A stretch of DNA of 64,000 nucleotides from Diphasiastrum complanatum (GCA_029204225.1 CM055111.1:41356815-41420814), one strand, 5' to 3'. Shown: positions 1 through 11,136, counted from the stretch's first letter. Translations and numbers: made by a program. Notes: generated from the letters alone by a model not told the origin.

Positions 1-330
1 AGAGAGAAAGTGAGGGTGGAGGTTAGCTCAAATGCTCCTTGTGCTTGCTAATGCAAAAACTTTAACTATGGAAACCAAAAACTTGCAAACTTGAGAGCTA
101 AAGAAAAGCACAATCAAGCACATTGGCAAGTAGTAAATAGCAAGTGAGGATGCTTCTCTCCAAAATTTGGTAGAGTTTCCTCCTTAAGCATGAAAATAGA
201 GTACAAATGGTGTCTTTTTATAAATGGGGAAGGCCCTTGACCCAAAATTCTATTGGCTTATATGTACATTGATCCTAACCATTCATCTTGGACCCAACTT
301 AATCCAAAGGTCCACAAAAAGTACATTAGA
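1..330 (-). repeat. LTR-type repeat remnant, inverted relative of 8928-9610
   Basis: Read on the minus strand, this stretch follows the same order of words as 9195-9470 on the plus strand: a block near CCAATAG, then AAAAAGACACCATTTGTA, a CATGCTTAA block, a run of diverged sequence, and finally GCATTTGAGCTAACCTCCA followed by CTCTCT. The two are clearly homologous but diverged and lie in opposite orientation. The AAAAAG-CACCATTTG block sits where an LTR promoter or leader would be. I see no coding sequence; this is probably a truncated LTR cut by the window edge. Confidence 0.5.
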
Positions 331-1009
331 ATTCACAAGATTCATGTGAGCCCAAGTTGGAGAGTAAAAACTCATAATCCTCACAAAAACTCATCCTTCT
401 CATGTAGCACGTCCTCCTCCTTTTATGGAGTTGAGGCTCACCTCCCCTTTCAAATTGCCATTTTGCCTTTTCTTCCATCCTTTCACAGCTTTGCAGAAGG
501 CATTAAATGTGATTTGATCTTTAAGCCCATGTGGCTAAAAAAAAACCTCATGCTAAATTGTATTTGGGATCTTGGGATCTTTGTGTATCAAATCTCCCAA
601 TCATAAATGCTCCTCTGCTTTCTTTTGTATTAATTGCTTGGCTCCTTTTGCACAAGAGTTAGTCTCTTAAATGGTGCTAGTTATTTTCCAACCCTTTCTT
701 CCCCTTGATTGTTGCTCAACTTATTGAGTTAGGTCCCCTTTGGCATTAATTGTTGATTTGGCCTTTTCACCATGTGGCTATTAGAATGCTTCATGGCTAT
801 TTCCTTTAACCCTTAGCCACTTGGTCATGTAATCTAAAACCATCATTTCTTTCCCTTCATATTGGCCCTTGGTTGTTGTCACACTTTAAGGACCCTTTTT
901 GCTTGCTTTTGGATTTTTCGTCTTGTCATTCCGCAATTGTGGTGACTGAGCCCTCTCTTCCTATTGAACAACAACCTAAAAAACAATACTTTGGTATTAT
1001 TTGAAGAAA
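331..1009. other. Non-coding stretch, no feature recognised
   Basis: T-rich, with no open frame worth supporting and no domain similarity. It is probably the continuation of the LTR-type repeat on its left, but I cannot align it confidently to 8928-9200. Confidence 0.4.
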
Positions 1010-1640
1010 CAAAATGTTCCCGTTACCAAAGATCGGTTAGCTTTCAACTCCCAACCTGACAAAAAGACACGAAGCGAAAATGTTCGCGAACATCGTGAAA
1101 ATACATGAAGCGAAAATATTCGTGAACATCTTGACGAAAAGACACGAACGCGAAATAGTCGCGAAAGAAAAATGTTCGTGACACAACTAGAGATAGTCAA
1201 ACGACACAAAAAAGGAGAAGGTCAAACGACTGGAAGCGACACGAAACTCTTTGCGACACTTTTCGACCTTTACGCTCCAAAGGATCAGGAAGATCAAACA
1301 AGTACCATGAAGTACAAATCCCTGATCTTATATGATGACGTCAACAGAAGAGCGTCAGGACATGCCTAACCCACCAATCTTGTAATCCATGATTAGTTAT
1401 ATATTGTTTAATCTATCTAATCAGATATGCTACTCTGAATATATGCAATTGCTAGATGCATCAAACAATAGTAGATAGAAAATATACAAAATACAAGTTC
1501 GTCTGTGAGCGAGACAGTTTTGTAAGAGGATCAATAGATCCAAGAAGTCCCCTAGTAAGCAAGACATGGGAGAACGTCGTTTCTCTCACGCCAATGAGGT
1601 GTGTGGGTCTGTCACACAATCCTTGAAACAAAGAGGATCA
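1010..1640 (+). repeat. LTR fragment related to the 5' LTR region of copia G
   Basis: This segment matches, in order, the reverse complement of about 47500-48200: a GTTCGCGAACA-rich block, a TGACGTCA box, a TTAATC-rich block, a GCGAGACA block and a final TTTCTC-CAC-CCAA block. It carries a perfect 12-bp palindrome TGTTCGCGAACA at 1081-1092 and a perfect CRE-type palindrome TGACGTCA at 1336-1343. The same two palindromes recur at 48156-48167 and 47842-47849. No coding sequence or PBS adjoins it, so it is read as a diverged solo or truncated LTR. Confidence 0.55.
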
Positions 1641-2819
1641 ATATATGATATTGTAGTTGTTACCATTCAAAAACTAGTGGAAACCGACCTTTGCATGACT
1701 AGCAATAGCTCTAGGGTACTGTCTGAGGCTTGCATAGAAGCCTGTGAAGGTTACCTTTTAGCAGATTTGAAAAAAATAGAGAAAAACCCATAAAAATTCA
1801 AAAATTCCTTGTAAAAATTAAAAAAGAAATTCAAAACTCAAAACTAACCTTCACAGATCTTTCTAAAGTTCCATCTAACTGAGACAAGGACAAAGACAAG
1901 CCTACAAACGTCAGATCCCAAAAAAAGTGCCCTTGCAAATGTTCCCAAAATCAGAAAGACTGGAAAAATAGGTTGTTAGGTCCTAGTGCATTCAACTGGT
2001 TGCTGAGAACCCTCAGAAAAGCCTACAAAAGTTAGTTGATTCTAGTGAGCTGAGAAGTGGATTTAAGTGCTTAAAAATCACTAAAAACATTAGATCCAAA
2101 AAATCCACTCAGAAGTAATCTTCACATACCATCCGTTTGTCTTCAAAATGTTGTTTTCCATCAATGATGAGAGGTCTGCGAAAGTTAGCTTCAAGTACTG
2201 AACTGATTTGTTAGCTTCAATTTTCCATCAATGATGAGAGGTCTGCAAAAGTTAGCTTCAAGTATTGAACTGATCTGTTAGCTTCAAGTACAGATAGCCA
2301 TAGCTCTTTGATCTGTTGAAAAGAACCCTCCCCACTTTGAACAGAGCCAGATCCATATCAGATCCAATCCCTGACATGTCTGTGAAGATTAATTTCCAAC
2401 ATATCTGAAGAAAATAGAGTTTTTGACTACAAAACTGCAAAAAGAACTTCGCACAACCAACCCTTGCACGAGTAACCTTTGTAGATAAAATCAATAGTTA
2501 GATCTGCACTAGATCTGACTACTGTAAAAATATTAGGCCAATCAGAGCAAGGGGTAAAAACATTATCAAGAAAAAAGATCTTACAAGAAACAATAGCACA
2601 TCCTCCAACGCACTAGAATAGAACCAGTTGCAGTATCCACGAGGAAAAAATGTATGGTGTTCAATTTGCGCTCTGAACCATGTGTCTAGTTTTGAAGCAA
2701 AATCTCAAATTGACATAGAGGTTTAACCACCTGTGCAACGCATCATCGCACGAAATGACTTTTTGTCCATTCAAACCTTGGATCATACAACAGAAGAGGA
2801 ATCAATATAAAACTCTTAT
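1641..2819. other. Non-coding stretch upstream of gypsy A
   Basis: AT-rich and containing the 67-bp tandem duplication listed separately. It is where the 5' LTR and leader of gypsy A would be expected, and words such as CCTTCACA and AGATCT recall the LTR-like region downstream of A. I could not align it to 7700-8460 well enough to call an LTR. Confidence 0.3.
2154..2287. repeat. 67-bp tandem duplication (two copies)
   Basis: Copies at 2154-2220 and 2221-2287 both begin TTTTCCATCAATGATGAGAG and end TTAGCTTCAA. They differ at only a few positions (for example GCGAAAG versus GCAAAAG), so the duplication is younger than the surrounding decay. Confidence 0.85.
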
Positions 2820-3412
2820 CCCTATCACCAAAGGGCATTGAATGCGACACCACAGTATGGCGCACCAAATAACCAACAACATATGGCCTTACTTGCACCA
2901 CTAGAGCCATCTAACAACCAAGTGGCCCATGTGAGTTTGACAACAATGGAGCATGAAGCACCCCCTTAGTTTGAGCAACAAAAGTGGTACGGTCGGATGA
3001 GACTTTTGCTGATCTATCAATCAAAGAGTACTATGTGACCTATGCTGCCCAATCTCAACGACAAGGTGGGAGAATTTATGTCTGCTATGGATGCGGTGAA
3101 GGGCACAGAATTGTTGAGTGTCCTCAAAAGGGCATGTATAGCCCCTTTTGCCAAGAATGCGGTTACGGGCATTGTTACAAGAATTGCCTATTCAAACCTA
3201 GAATCAATGCACCTCTTAACTTGATCTCAGTGCAACCAACCACAGTTTCAAAAAGGACGTCACAGAAAAAACAAACTCCCCAGGTTCCAGTGTTAGCGAT
3301 TACACGAGCACAGAAACAGAAGGAAGTGGCTCCATCACCACCATCTTCGATATCAATGACAGATGATCAACCCTCGACCGCAAGACCATATCCTAACATG
3401 AGAGAGGAATGA
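2820..3412 (+). pseudogene. Gypsy A gag (nucleocapsid) remnant
   Basis: The 3' part of a gag gene. Its last readable frame (2984-3412, about 142 residues) contains two zinc knuckles, CYGCGEGHRIVEC and CQECGYGHCYKNC, about 17 residues apart. Both have spacing CX2CX3HX4C, one residue shorter between the second Cys and the His than the usual CX2CX4HX4C retroviral knuckle. A Pro/Ser/Thr/Gln-rich tail follows. Upstream, a second frame from about 2820 reads a Gln/Pro-rich segment, so a frameshift lies near 2980. Nucleocapsid knuckles package element RNA in virus-like particles. The capsid part is missing or unrecognisable. Confidence 0.7.
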
Positions 3413-3729
3413 AGACAATATTAGAAGATCCGCCATTGGGTACAGAAAGCACAAGCTGAGGAAGCCTCACAATTAAGAGAAATCCCTGCAAAACCTCGCA
3501 TTACTGAAGAACCAACACCACCAATGGGCTCACCATTGCGAATGGATCAAATCGACTATTTGCACCATCATGAACCACCCTTCCACATGGGGGAGCTTGA
3601 GGTTCCACATACAGGAGTGCTCACAAGTTTGCTATCTTGCTATGTGAGCTTATCCCTCGGAGAGCTACTATGGATTGTGCCTCAAGCCAAGAGCATCCTA
3701 GCCGAATGGGCCAAAATGGAATGAGAATC

Positions 3730-4138
3730 AACAACAGAAGAGCCCTTATATTGTGCAGGCTACGAAGGAACCAGCAATGTCCTCCAAGTTGGAGCAGCAT
3801 GGGAAAGTGAACAACATAACATCACTTTGCCAATCAAGCATAAGAGATACGTGGATGAAGCAACAGTGGTAGATAGAGTACCCGTTGTCAATTTGATCTC
3901 CACTATCTTATATAAGAAATGGGATTTGCAAGGATTGAAGCTAGCAAGATTCACCATCAAACTAGCAGATCAGTCCTGTGTAAAACCAAAGGGTGTGGTT
4001 GAGGACATTTCAGTAAAGATAGCGGGAGTGCAGTTCGTAATCACCTTCGTGCTGATGGAAATTCTAGAATCCCCTTTCGCTTATTGTATTTTACTTGGAA
4101 GACCTTGGTTGAGAGTCGCGCAAGTGGTTCACAACTAG
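3730..4138 (+). pseudogene. Gypsy A aspartic protease remnant
   Basis: The frame at 3827-4138 ends with ILLGRPWL, the conserved C-terminal strand of gypsy retropepsins, preceded by the KPKGVVEDI and FVITFVLMEI strands typical of this fold. The catalytic Asp-Ser/Thr-Gly triplet expected near the start appears as Asp-Arg-Val-Pro, so the active site is lost in this copy. The enzyme would normally cut the Gag-Pol polyprotein. A TAG follows at the end of the frame where element B reads Trp. Confidence 0.65.
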
Positions 4139-4961
4139 GGAACCGAAAAACTCACCTTTGAGAATAGAGAGCAGGCTGTAAAGGTTGATCCAGCCACATG
4201 GGTAGTGAAACCGATTACATCCAAAGCTGATGATGGATCGTTCACCACTAATCACATAATTGATCACCCAAGGCAAGCCAAGGGGAGTCATTATGATTTT
4301 GAAATAGATATTTTGACATGGATGGATGCATTAGCAATAGTTGTATGGCTTGCCATGCATGTCATTCTGATTTGGATATAGATTTCAGCACATCTTCACC
4401 CAAGGGTTATACCACACACCGATTACTTTTGGGGTGAACATGATCAATGTGGCATGGCTAGCAGCAGAGCCAATACTAGAGCAAATCAAAGATGATTAAG
4501 TGCCCTGGCAGCATGCCTTCTCATATGATGAAGAAGTGCAGTTGACAGATGAACAAGTCCTGCAACACATGGATCTTGATAGATATGGAATGAGGAAAGT
4601 ACCAGCTCGACCACCGTAGAAAGCACTAATGGCTAAAGTTTCCAAAGTACAACCACCCAAGGCACCCATCAACAAGAAATATCAGCTGAAACAATGTCAC
4701 AGCCAAGTGATCTACCCAGAGAAGCAATAGCTACGATGGATATCGATATTCATAACCACGAAGAGATCCAGGTTCCAAAGAGAGATAATGAGGCATACAA
4801 CTATGTTGATAAAAAAAAAAATTGTAAACTCCTTGAGATCAATCCGAATAGAACTAGATGAAGTGTCATTATCCTCACAGATGACTGAAAATCCGAAGAT
4901 TATAAGTCGCGCTAAGATCAACATGCTGAAGGAGGAATCCCAATGAACGCCAGCTCACGAG

Positions 4962-5840
4962 ATGCTAGAAACCTTCAAGAATTATACCTTAGATGACGTA
5001 GTAATCATGATGCCTCAAACACAGAGAGAACCTGATCAAAATAGAAAACTACTAGAAAAAGTCTTCAAAGGGCATGTGCGAACAAAACGTATGAACTTAA
5101 CAAAGCCAGACAAAGAAGAGAAACTTGTCTATGTGGGAGAACAATTGACACCCACCAAATTCACAAGGTTACGTAACTTGTTGGTGGAATACAAGGATTT
5201 CTTCACATGGACGTATAAAGATCTGAAGGCTATAACGCCAACAGTAGTCTAGTACACCATACCTTTGGTGGATGGAACAGTCCCCAATGTAAGTAGATAT
5301 TACCGTTGCAATCCTCAATACACAAAGTTGATCAAATAAGAGTGGCAGAAGCTGCTAGACGCCGATTTCATTTATGAAATTGAGCACGCAGAATGGGTAT
5401 CACCTATAGTTATAGTACCCAAGAAGAATGGCAAAATGTGGACTTGTGTGAATTTGAAGACACTAAATGCGGTCACAAAGAAAATCATTTTCTCTTACCT
5501 TTCACCAAAAGTGTTTTGGACCGAGTAGCAAGAGCAGAGGCCTACAGTTTTCTGGACGGCTTCAGCAGCTACAATCAAGTCAAGATAGTGCCAGAAGATT
5601 AGCACAAGACAATGTTTGCCACCGAGTTGGAAACATATATCTATAAGGTGATGTTGTTTGGACTTTGCAATGCCCCAAGCACAGTTATGCAAACAACATT
5701 CAAAGAGCGCCTGTAGAAATTTCTGGAGATCTTCTTGGACGATCTATGCGTGCATGGACTGAACTCAGAACACCTATCCAATTTGAAAAAAGTGTTGAAG
5801 CAATGCCATGAATATCTAATTATCGAAGATAAGGGTCATT
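4962..5840 (+). pseudogene. Gypsy A reverse transcriptase remnant
   Basis: The first frame (4962-5252) holds the linker ending in a WTYKDLK motif, which in gypsy elements precedes the RT fingers. It is closed by a TAG where element B has CAA. Readable fingers and palm pieces follow: a WVSPIVIVPKK-like block near 5396, a VARAEAYSFLDGFSSYNQVKI block near 5520-5590, an FGLCNAP-like block near 5660 and IFLDD near 5730. The last is the YxDD-equivalent catalytic pair. Stops and at least one frameshift (near 5430) separate them. A TAG at 5714-5716 coincides with one in element B. Confidence 0.75.
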
Positions 5841-5949
5841 GTTGACATGGGTTACGCTAACTACTATCGGATCTTCATTTTATATTTTGTGAAGTTAGCA
5901 AGACCAATCTACAAGCTCACAATGGAACCACATTGGACAATAGTGATTC

Positions 5950-6300
5950 AAAGATGAACTATTCTACCACAGAGCGGGAGGCACTAGCTATGATTTATGC
6001 GGTTAAGAAGTTTAAACATTAATTGATGGCCACCCATTTTGCATTTTATACAAACTATCAACCCTTGCTTTATCTTGTTGATAAGACTTGCAACATAGGG
6101 TGGATTACTAGATGGTTGCTGCTGCTATTGGAGTTTGATTTTTGGATAGTGGTTCTCAAGGGAAAATAGCACTACAAAAGGAAGAAAATTACAACCCAAC
6201 TCAATGATGAGCTACTTGATGTTGCCTTGTTTTACGTTGATATAGTACTTGAATGGTCTGCAGACATAGTGCAATATCTTATGTGGGGCCAACCAGATAA
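5950..6300 (+). pseudogene. Gypsy A RNase H remnant
   Basis: Reads a typical gypsy RNase H C-terminal half: the TEREALAMIYAVKKF helix with its catalytic Glu region, HFAFYT, then QPLLYLVDKTCN and the LLEFDFWIVVLKGK strand. Three in-frame stops interrupt it. One TAG replaces a CAA codon seen in B (about 6167). The N-terminal catalytic Asp region seen in B near 12490 is deleted here. The enzyme would degrade the RNA strand of the RNA-DNA hybrid during reverse transcription. Confidence 0.7.
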
Positions 6301-6419
6301 GTCACTACTGAAGGCGGAACAACAGAAGTTGATTCTAAAGCTAGACCATATCAGTTGATGGCCGACCAACTTTATTGAAGAGGATTAGACAACATCCTTA
6401 GAAGATGTATCCTTCCACA

Positions 6420-7490
6420 TGAGGCGACCCAGATTATCTCAATTTCACATGAAGGCATGGGTGGTGGTCACTTCGCATCAAACATTACAGTTCGCAAGAT
6501 CTTGTAATCAGGATGCTAGTGGCCAATGATTCATAAAGACATGGCAGAATACTTGAGAAAGTGTGATGTGTGCCAACGAGCTAGGAGACCAACAAGATTG
6601 AATTGTGATCTATTGCATCAATTTCTAGCTCGAGCACCATTTGAAAAGTGGGGATTGGACTACATCGGTCCTAAGTATCTAGCTGCAAGAAGTTCACAAG
6701 CCCAATATATCATTGTGGCTATGGATTATCTCATCAGATGGGTAGAAGCCAAGGCAGTTTGAACAACTGATGCACAAGCCACTGCCAAATTCTTATACAA
6801 AAATATCATTGTACACTTCAGATGTCCGATGGAGATAGTCAGCGATTGCAGAAGCCATTTTGTCAATGAGACCATCAAGGTCCTATTGGAGGAGTTCTTC
6901 ATAATCCATCGGTTCAACATGCCATATTATCCTCATGGTAATGGGCAGGCAAAATCATCCAACAAGATTATGTGTAGCAATATCACAAAAATACTTGAAG
7001 CTAGCAGATCTGATTGGGAACACAAATTACATGCTGCTCTGTGGGCATTCAAGACAACATACAAGGGAAGCACGGACAAACACCATTCCAACTAGTTTAT
7101 GCTCAGGATGTAGTAATGCCAACAGAGGTTTTGGCTTGAGAGTTGTAGTAACAGAGCGTCCGGATGAATCCAAATCTCTACAACTATACCATGAAGCCTT
7201 ACAAAACTTTGCGAGACACACATCATCGGTTGTACATGCATTGGCAGTTGAGAAAGCGTGACGTAAGACATGGCACGATCACCGATTGAACAAAAAAGAT
7301 ATTCGTTCTAGAGACCTAGTACTCATGTATAAAACCATGGCGATCAAGGGAATTCACCAATGAGGGACCGTACCGAGTCAAGGAGATTCTTAGTCATGGA
7401 GCCGTGCACCTCAAACAACTCGATGGGACACCATTTGATAAACCCATCAACGGTAGCCGACTTCACAAGTATTGGCCATCACAATGAATA
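6420..7490 (+). pseudogene. Gypsy A integrase remnant
   Basis: Zinc-binding HHCC region: His residues near 6420-6450 and CDVCQRARR near 6560. The catalytic core follows, with the first Asp at about 6658 (LDYIGP) and the second Asp at about 6844 (VSDCRSHF). The third residue, expected Glu, reads Lys (codon AAA at 6952-6954, in GNGQAKSS). That substitution alone should abolish strand transfer. A TAG at 6517-6519 is shared with B, and a TGA follows KAV near 6760. The C-terminal part becomes frameshifted after 7080 and ends near 7490 with an RLHKYW-like block. Integrase would insert element cDNA into chromosomes. Confidence 0.8.
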
Positions 7491-7560
7491 AATCTAGCTT
7501 GATGATGACAATTAGCACATACAAGGGTCAGATCAAGCCTTATCGGAAGTCATTACAACC

Positions 7561-7680
7561 AAATCTAACAAAATCAAACTAGATCTAATGAGATCTAGTC
7601 AGATCAAGCAAAATCCATTAAGATTTAGCAAGATCGGGCAAGATCTGGATAGGTCAAACAAGATCTAGTAGTATCCAATT
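7561..7680 (+). repeat. 10-bp tandem repeat array in gypsy A (12 units)
   Basis: Twelve consecutive 10-bp units in perfect register, most beginning AGATC or AAATC (consensus about AGATCYARCA), with only base substitutions and no length changes. The corresponding place in element B has nine such units. The array is non-coding and lies between the integrase end and the LTR promoter region. Confidence 0.9.
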
Positions 7681-7699
7681 AGGATCTAGATCTAGATGG

Positions 7700-8460
7700 G
7701 ATAAAAAAGGTAGCAAATCACTATTAGGCACCACTTAGCCTCCAAAAATGAAGATATCATATGAAGATCTCAAGAAAAAACACAAAAAATAGAAGTAAAA
7801 ATCATTTAAACTGATGGATCAGCTGCCAAATCTTCATAAGAACTTTTGCAAAAGTTTTCATATTCAGATCTAACCCAAATGGACCTACAGAAATCTCTGT
7901 GAGAGTTACTTGCGACAAATTAGTCAAATCTAAGTGTCTACGAAGGTTCAAGGAAGCATAATTTAAGGAACCTTCACAAGGCATTAAGATCTCCAAACCA
8001 ACCTTTGAAAACAACATAGATGGAATCAGAGCAGTGAAATTGACCTACCTACATGGTCAGATCTTGAAAATCTAGTATATGGAACAAGTCCTGCGAGAGT
8101 TCAAGCTTCGTAGAGCTGCTTCGTGAGAGGTATTCAAAACACCTTCTGAACCTTTGTAGACTTCTTTGAGGTCTTAGAATAGTGTGAAGAAGGTCCTTGC
8201 AAAATTTGATCTAGAACTGAGTTGCAAAAAGTGCACTTCCCCTTATATGCACTCTATTTCCCTCTATATAAGGAGAGAATTTGAGTCATTTGGCACTTAT
8301 CCAAAGAAGCTCTGCCGAAACTTTCATAAAAAATTCAATGTTTTTTGTTTGTGAGGAAACTTCACCCACACGTTCATCAGCACTCATAACCTACTATCAT
8401 ACACTAATTACCATTGTTTCCAGCCTTGTTCACACGAATTTCACCTTTTTCAGTTTTTAA
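7700..8460 (+). repeat. LTR-like 3' region of gypsy A
   Basis: Homologous to the tail of element B (14320-14866): shared blocks include CAGCTNNCAAATCTTCATAAGAACT near 7820, GGACCTACA near 7886, GTGAAGAAGGTCC near 8185, AAGTGCACTTC near 8230 and CACTCATAAC near 8385. A TATA box and downstream conserved leader fit the U3/R part of an LTR. Exact LTR ends cannot be fixed because no second copy flanks A. Confidence 0.55.
8265..8272 (+). promoter_or_regulatory. LTR TATA box of gypsy A
   Basis: TATATAAG in the context CCCTCTATATAAGG, within the block most conserved between A and B. In B the corresponding position (14750-14755) reads TATATTC and about ten following bases are missing, so only A keeps a canonical box. 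Confidence 0.6.
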
Positions 8461-8927
8461 CGCAAAGCACGAATGTAGATGCCAAGAGAGCTCTTGTCTA
8501 GTTTTCCAATGTTTATCTCGAGTGTCCCGATCCTATGATTAGTGCAGCAACAATATTTGCATGCGACCTTCTTGAACACTTGATGGGCATACCAACAAAG
8601 TGGGATGACCACGTGTCTGGAATATGTTTGATCCGAACTTAGCCTTGGCATCACATAAAGTGGAAGATCAACTGCTAGTGGCTTGTGTATATTATCGAGT
8701 GGCCTGGACAAGCCATTTTCAAACATTGGTCAACCAAAGTTGGCTAGTTGACACAAGTCCTTCCTCCCCTCCAAGGATCCGACAAATATCAAATGCCTCG
8801 AGTTCATGGAATAAGTGACCGGCTACATGATTCAACAACGATGCATGAGACATAGTGCCTACTAGACTCCATAGTGCTGAGGGACCAGTGCTACTTCAGG
8901 TCGGAGGCCCTATTGAGGGTATTATAG
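8461..8927. other. Unassigned stretch between gypsy A and an LTR remnant
   Basis: The plus strand reads fragments that look coding-like in short pieces (8500-8830), but they are broken by stops and I recognise no domain. It may be LTR, leader or a fragment of another element. Confidence 0.3.
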
Positions 8928-9610
8928 TGTAAATAAATAAATTAGTCAGAAATAGTTGTGAGGATCATGGCATTCTGTGTGCATAAGCCCATGGCCCAAT
9001 GAGCACTTGTAAATAAATAATTTTGGCAATAAACTTGACTTTGGGACATGTAACTAAAATAATGTTAAGAGGCCATAGTTTAAGCTTAACTTAACTTAAA
9101 GTTTCTAAGTTTTGTAAACTAGTCAAAGTCAAATGGTGGTAGGTGGGGTGTGCTTCTTCCTACACCATTGATTAGTTTGTCGTTCTTGTGCAGGGTGTGG
9201 ATTTCAATCCCACCTTCTTGCAAGTAGCCAATAGGAAACAAGGGGTAAGGGCCACCCCAAAGATAAAAAGGCACCATTTGTAACCATTTTCCATGCTTAA
9301 TTGAGAGGAGGAGACTCTACTATCTTGTGAGCTCAAGCATTCTCAAGTGCTATCCTTTGCTAATTGTTTCTAGTTTCCATTGTTCTTGTTTTTTGCTAGT
9401 TGTGGTTTTTCCATAAGCATGACATTGAACATTTGAGCTAACCTCCATTTCTACTCTCTTTCTCTCTCTCTTTTCGCCCTCAATAATGATGAATGCTTGT
9501 GTCTAGAGTTAGTGGAAGTAGAAATAAGGTTGAGTAGTATTAAAGTAGAGTTAGTAAGCATCTAAACTAGCAACTAAGCATAGTAGGAATCTATCTTGTG
9601 TTCTAACCCT
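8928..9610 (+). repeat. LTR-type repeat, plus-strand relative of 1-330
   Basis: Begins TGTAAATAAATAA (8928), with a second copy of that word at about 9008. It contains the AAAAAGGCACCATTTGTA block (about 9267) and a CATTTGAGCTAACCTCCA-CTCTCT block (about 9432-9470) that match 1-330 in inverted orientation. It ends against the truncated gag of gypsy B. No coding sequence is present. Confidence 0.5.
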
Positions 9611-9637
9611 TTTTGATAGGCGGAGGGCTACTCACCA

Positions 9638-9880
9638 TTGATTCTACACACCCTACAAATGTACGGCTGCTACGGATGTGGCATAGGGAACATAATTGTG
9701 GAATGTCCTCATAAGGGCATCTTTATACCCTTTTGCCAAGAATGCAATTACAGGCACTGTTACAAGAATTGCCCATTTCAACTTGGAAAAAGTGTGCCAT
9801 TAAATCAGATCACAGTGCAACCAACATCAGTTCAGGAAAGATCCCACAGAAAACTCCAATTCCACATGTTCCAGTGCTAG
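9638..9880 (+). pseudogene. Gypsy B gag zinc-knuckle fragment
   Basis: Contains the counterpart of both knuckles of element A. The first reads CYGCGIGNIIVEC, with the metal-binding His replaced by Asn. The second reads CQECNYRHCYKNC and is intact. Spacing is again CX2CX3HX4C. Everything N-terminal is missing. The frame closes about 35 residues after the second knuckle. Confidence 0.7.
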
Positions 9881-10169
9881 CTATTATGTGAGCCTAGAAG
9901 CGAAAGGGAGTGTTGCCATCACCACCCTTCTCATTATCATTGGCAGATGATCAACCTTCAGTTGTAGGACCTTATCCTTATGTGAGGGAAGAAGGATGAC
10001 AATATCAAAAGATATCCCATTGAATACAGAGGGTGCAAGCAGAGGAAGCTGCACGAGCCAAGGAGAAATCCATAGAACCTCTAGTCACATAAATACCAGC
10101 ACCACCAACAGGCTCACCATTAAGGATAGATCTTAACGATTGTTTTCACCATCTTAAAATATCCTTTCA

Positions 10170-10560
10170 GATGGGAGAGCCTGAGGTTCCATAAACGGGA
10201 GTGGATTGCAAGGACTGAAGCCACCATGGTTTTCTATCATATTAGTGGATCAGTCTTGTGTGAAACCTAAAGGTGTAGTTGAAGACATCCCAGTAAAGAT
10301 AACAAGAGACGCAATTCATAATCACCTTTGTGGTGATGAAAATTCCGGAGTCTTCTTCTGCCTATTGAGTTTTACTAGGGAGACCTTGGTTGAGAGTGGC
10401 GCAAGTGGTTCACAACTGGGGGACTGGGAAATGCACCTTTGAGAATCGAGAATAGACTGTAAAGGTAGATCCAACAACTTGGGCGGTGAAACCTATTACA
10501 TCCAAGGCTGATGACTGATTGTCCACCACAGATCACACCATTGATTGCCCAAGGCAAGCC
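10170..10560 (+). pseudogene. Gypsy B protease fragment
   Basis: Keeps the KPKGVVEDIPVKI strand (frame 10206-10442) and, after a frameshift near 10310, the tail equivalent to the LGRPWL region of A near 10380. The N-terminal half including the catalytic Asp is deleted: the sequence jumps from a proline-rich spacer to the middle of the domain at about 10200. Confidence 0.55.
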
Positions 10561-11130
10561 AAGGAGACAATATGAGTCTCAAATGGATATTGTGCAGATG
10601 GACGCTTTAGAACAGTTGATTGTATGGTTGGGCAGGCATGTCAACCAAATTCAGATACAAAACCCAGCACCTCATCACCAAAAGGTTACACCCTTGGCAT
10701 GCTTATAACTTATGGGTGAGCATGATCAATGTGGCATGGTTAGCAGTAGAGCCCCTACTAGAGCAAGTTGAAGATGACTTGGTGCCCTGGAAACATGTCT
10801 TCTCCTACGACGAAGAAGTTGAGCTGACAGATGAACATGTTTTGCAACACATGGATCCTAATCGATTTGGAATGAGGAGAATACCAGCTCAACCTCCACA
10901 AAAGTCACCAATAGCTAAAGTTTTCAAGGTGGAACCACTCAAGGCACCTATGACTAAGAAGAATCAGATGAAACAATGCTATAGTCAAGTGATCTGATGG
11001 AGTAATCTCTACTAGAAGAAGCCATAGCTACGGTGGATATAGATATTTGTAATCACGAAGTGAATATCAAGCTAGTCCCAAGAAGGATAACAAGGAGGTA
11101 TACAATTATGTTGATAAAAAAGAAAAAAAG
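10561..11130 (+). pseudogene. Gypsy B protease-RT linker
   Basis: Corresponds to 4310-4900 of element A. Frames at 10511-10708 and 10620-10997 read a hydrophilic linker including VNVAWLAVEP-like and DEEVELTDEHVLQHMD segments that are conserved between the two copies. I know no domain here. Frameshifts separate the pieces. Confidence 0.5.
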
Positions 11131-11136
11131 AAAGTA

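Larger units (their letters stand above)
2820..8460 (+). mobile_element. Ty3/gypsy LTR retrotransposon A, degenerate
   Basis: Order of domains is gag with zinc knuckles, protease, reverse transcriptase, RNase H, integrase, a 10-bp repeat array and an LTR-like tail with a TATA box, which is the Ty3/gypsy order (integrase last). Every domain carries stops or frameshifts. Against element B, A has lost two pieces around the RT/RNase H connection (near 5820 and 5930). No chromodomain is visible after integrase. The left end is uncertain because no matching 5' LTR or PBS was found. A and B run in the same direction and share order and sequence throughout, so they are members of one family. Confidence 0.85.

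Noticed and set aside
5714-5716. TAG codons as a recoded amino acid
   Set aside because: Readthrough or recoding cannot be excluded by sequence alone, but the many other private stops and frameshifts in both copies make inheritance from a defective ancestor the simpler explanation.
7561-7680. CRISPR-like array or Dam-methylation (GATC) cluster
   Set aside because: The units are contiguous 10-mers without spacers, the context is a plant gypsy element, and plants do not use Dam methylation; it is a tandem repeat.
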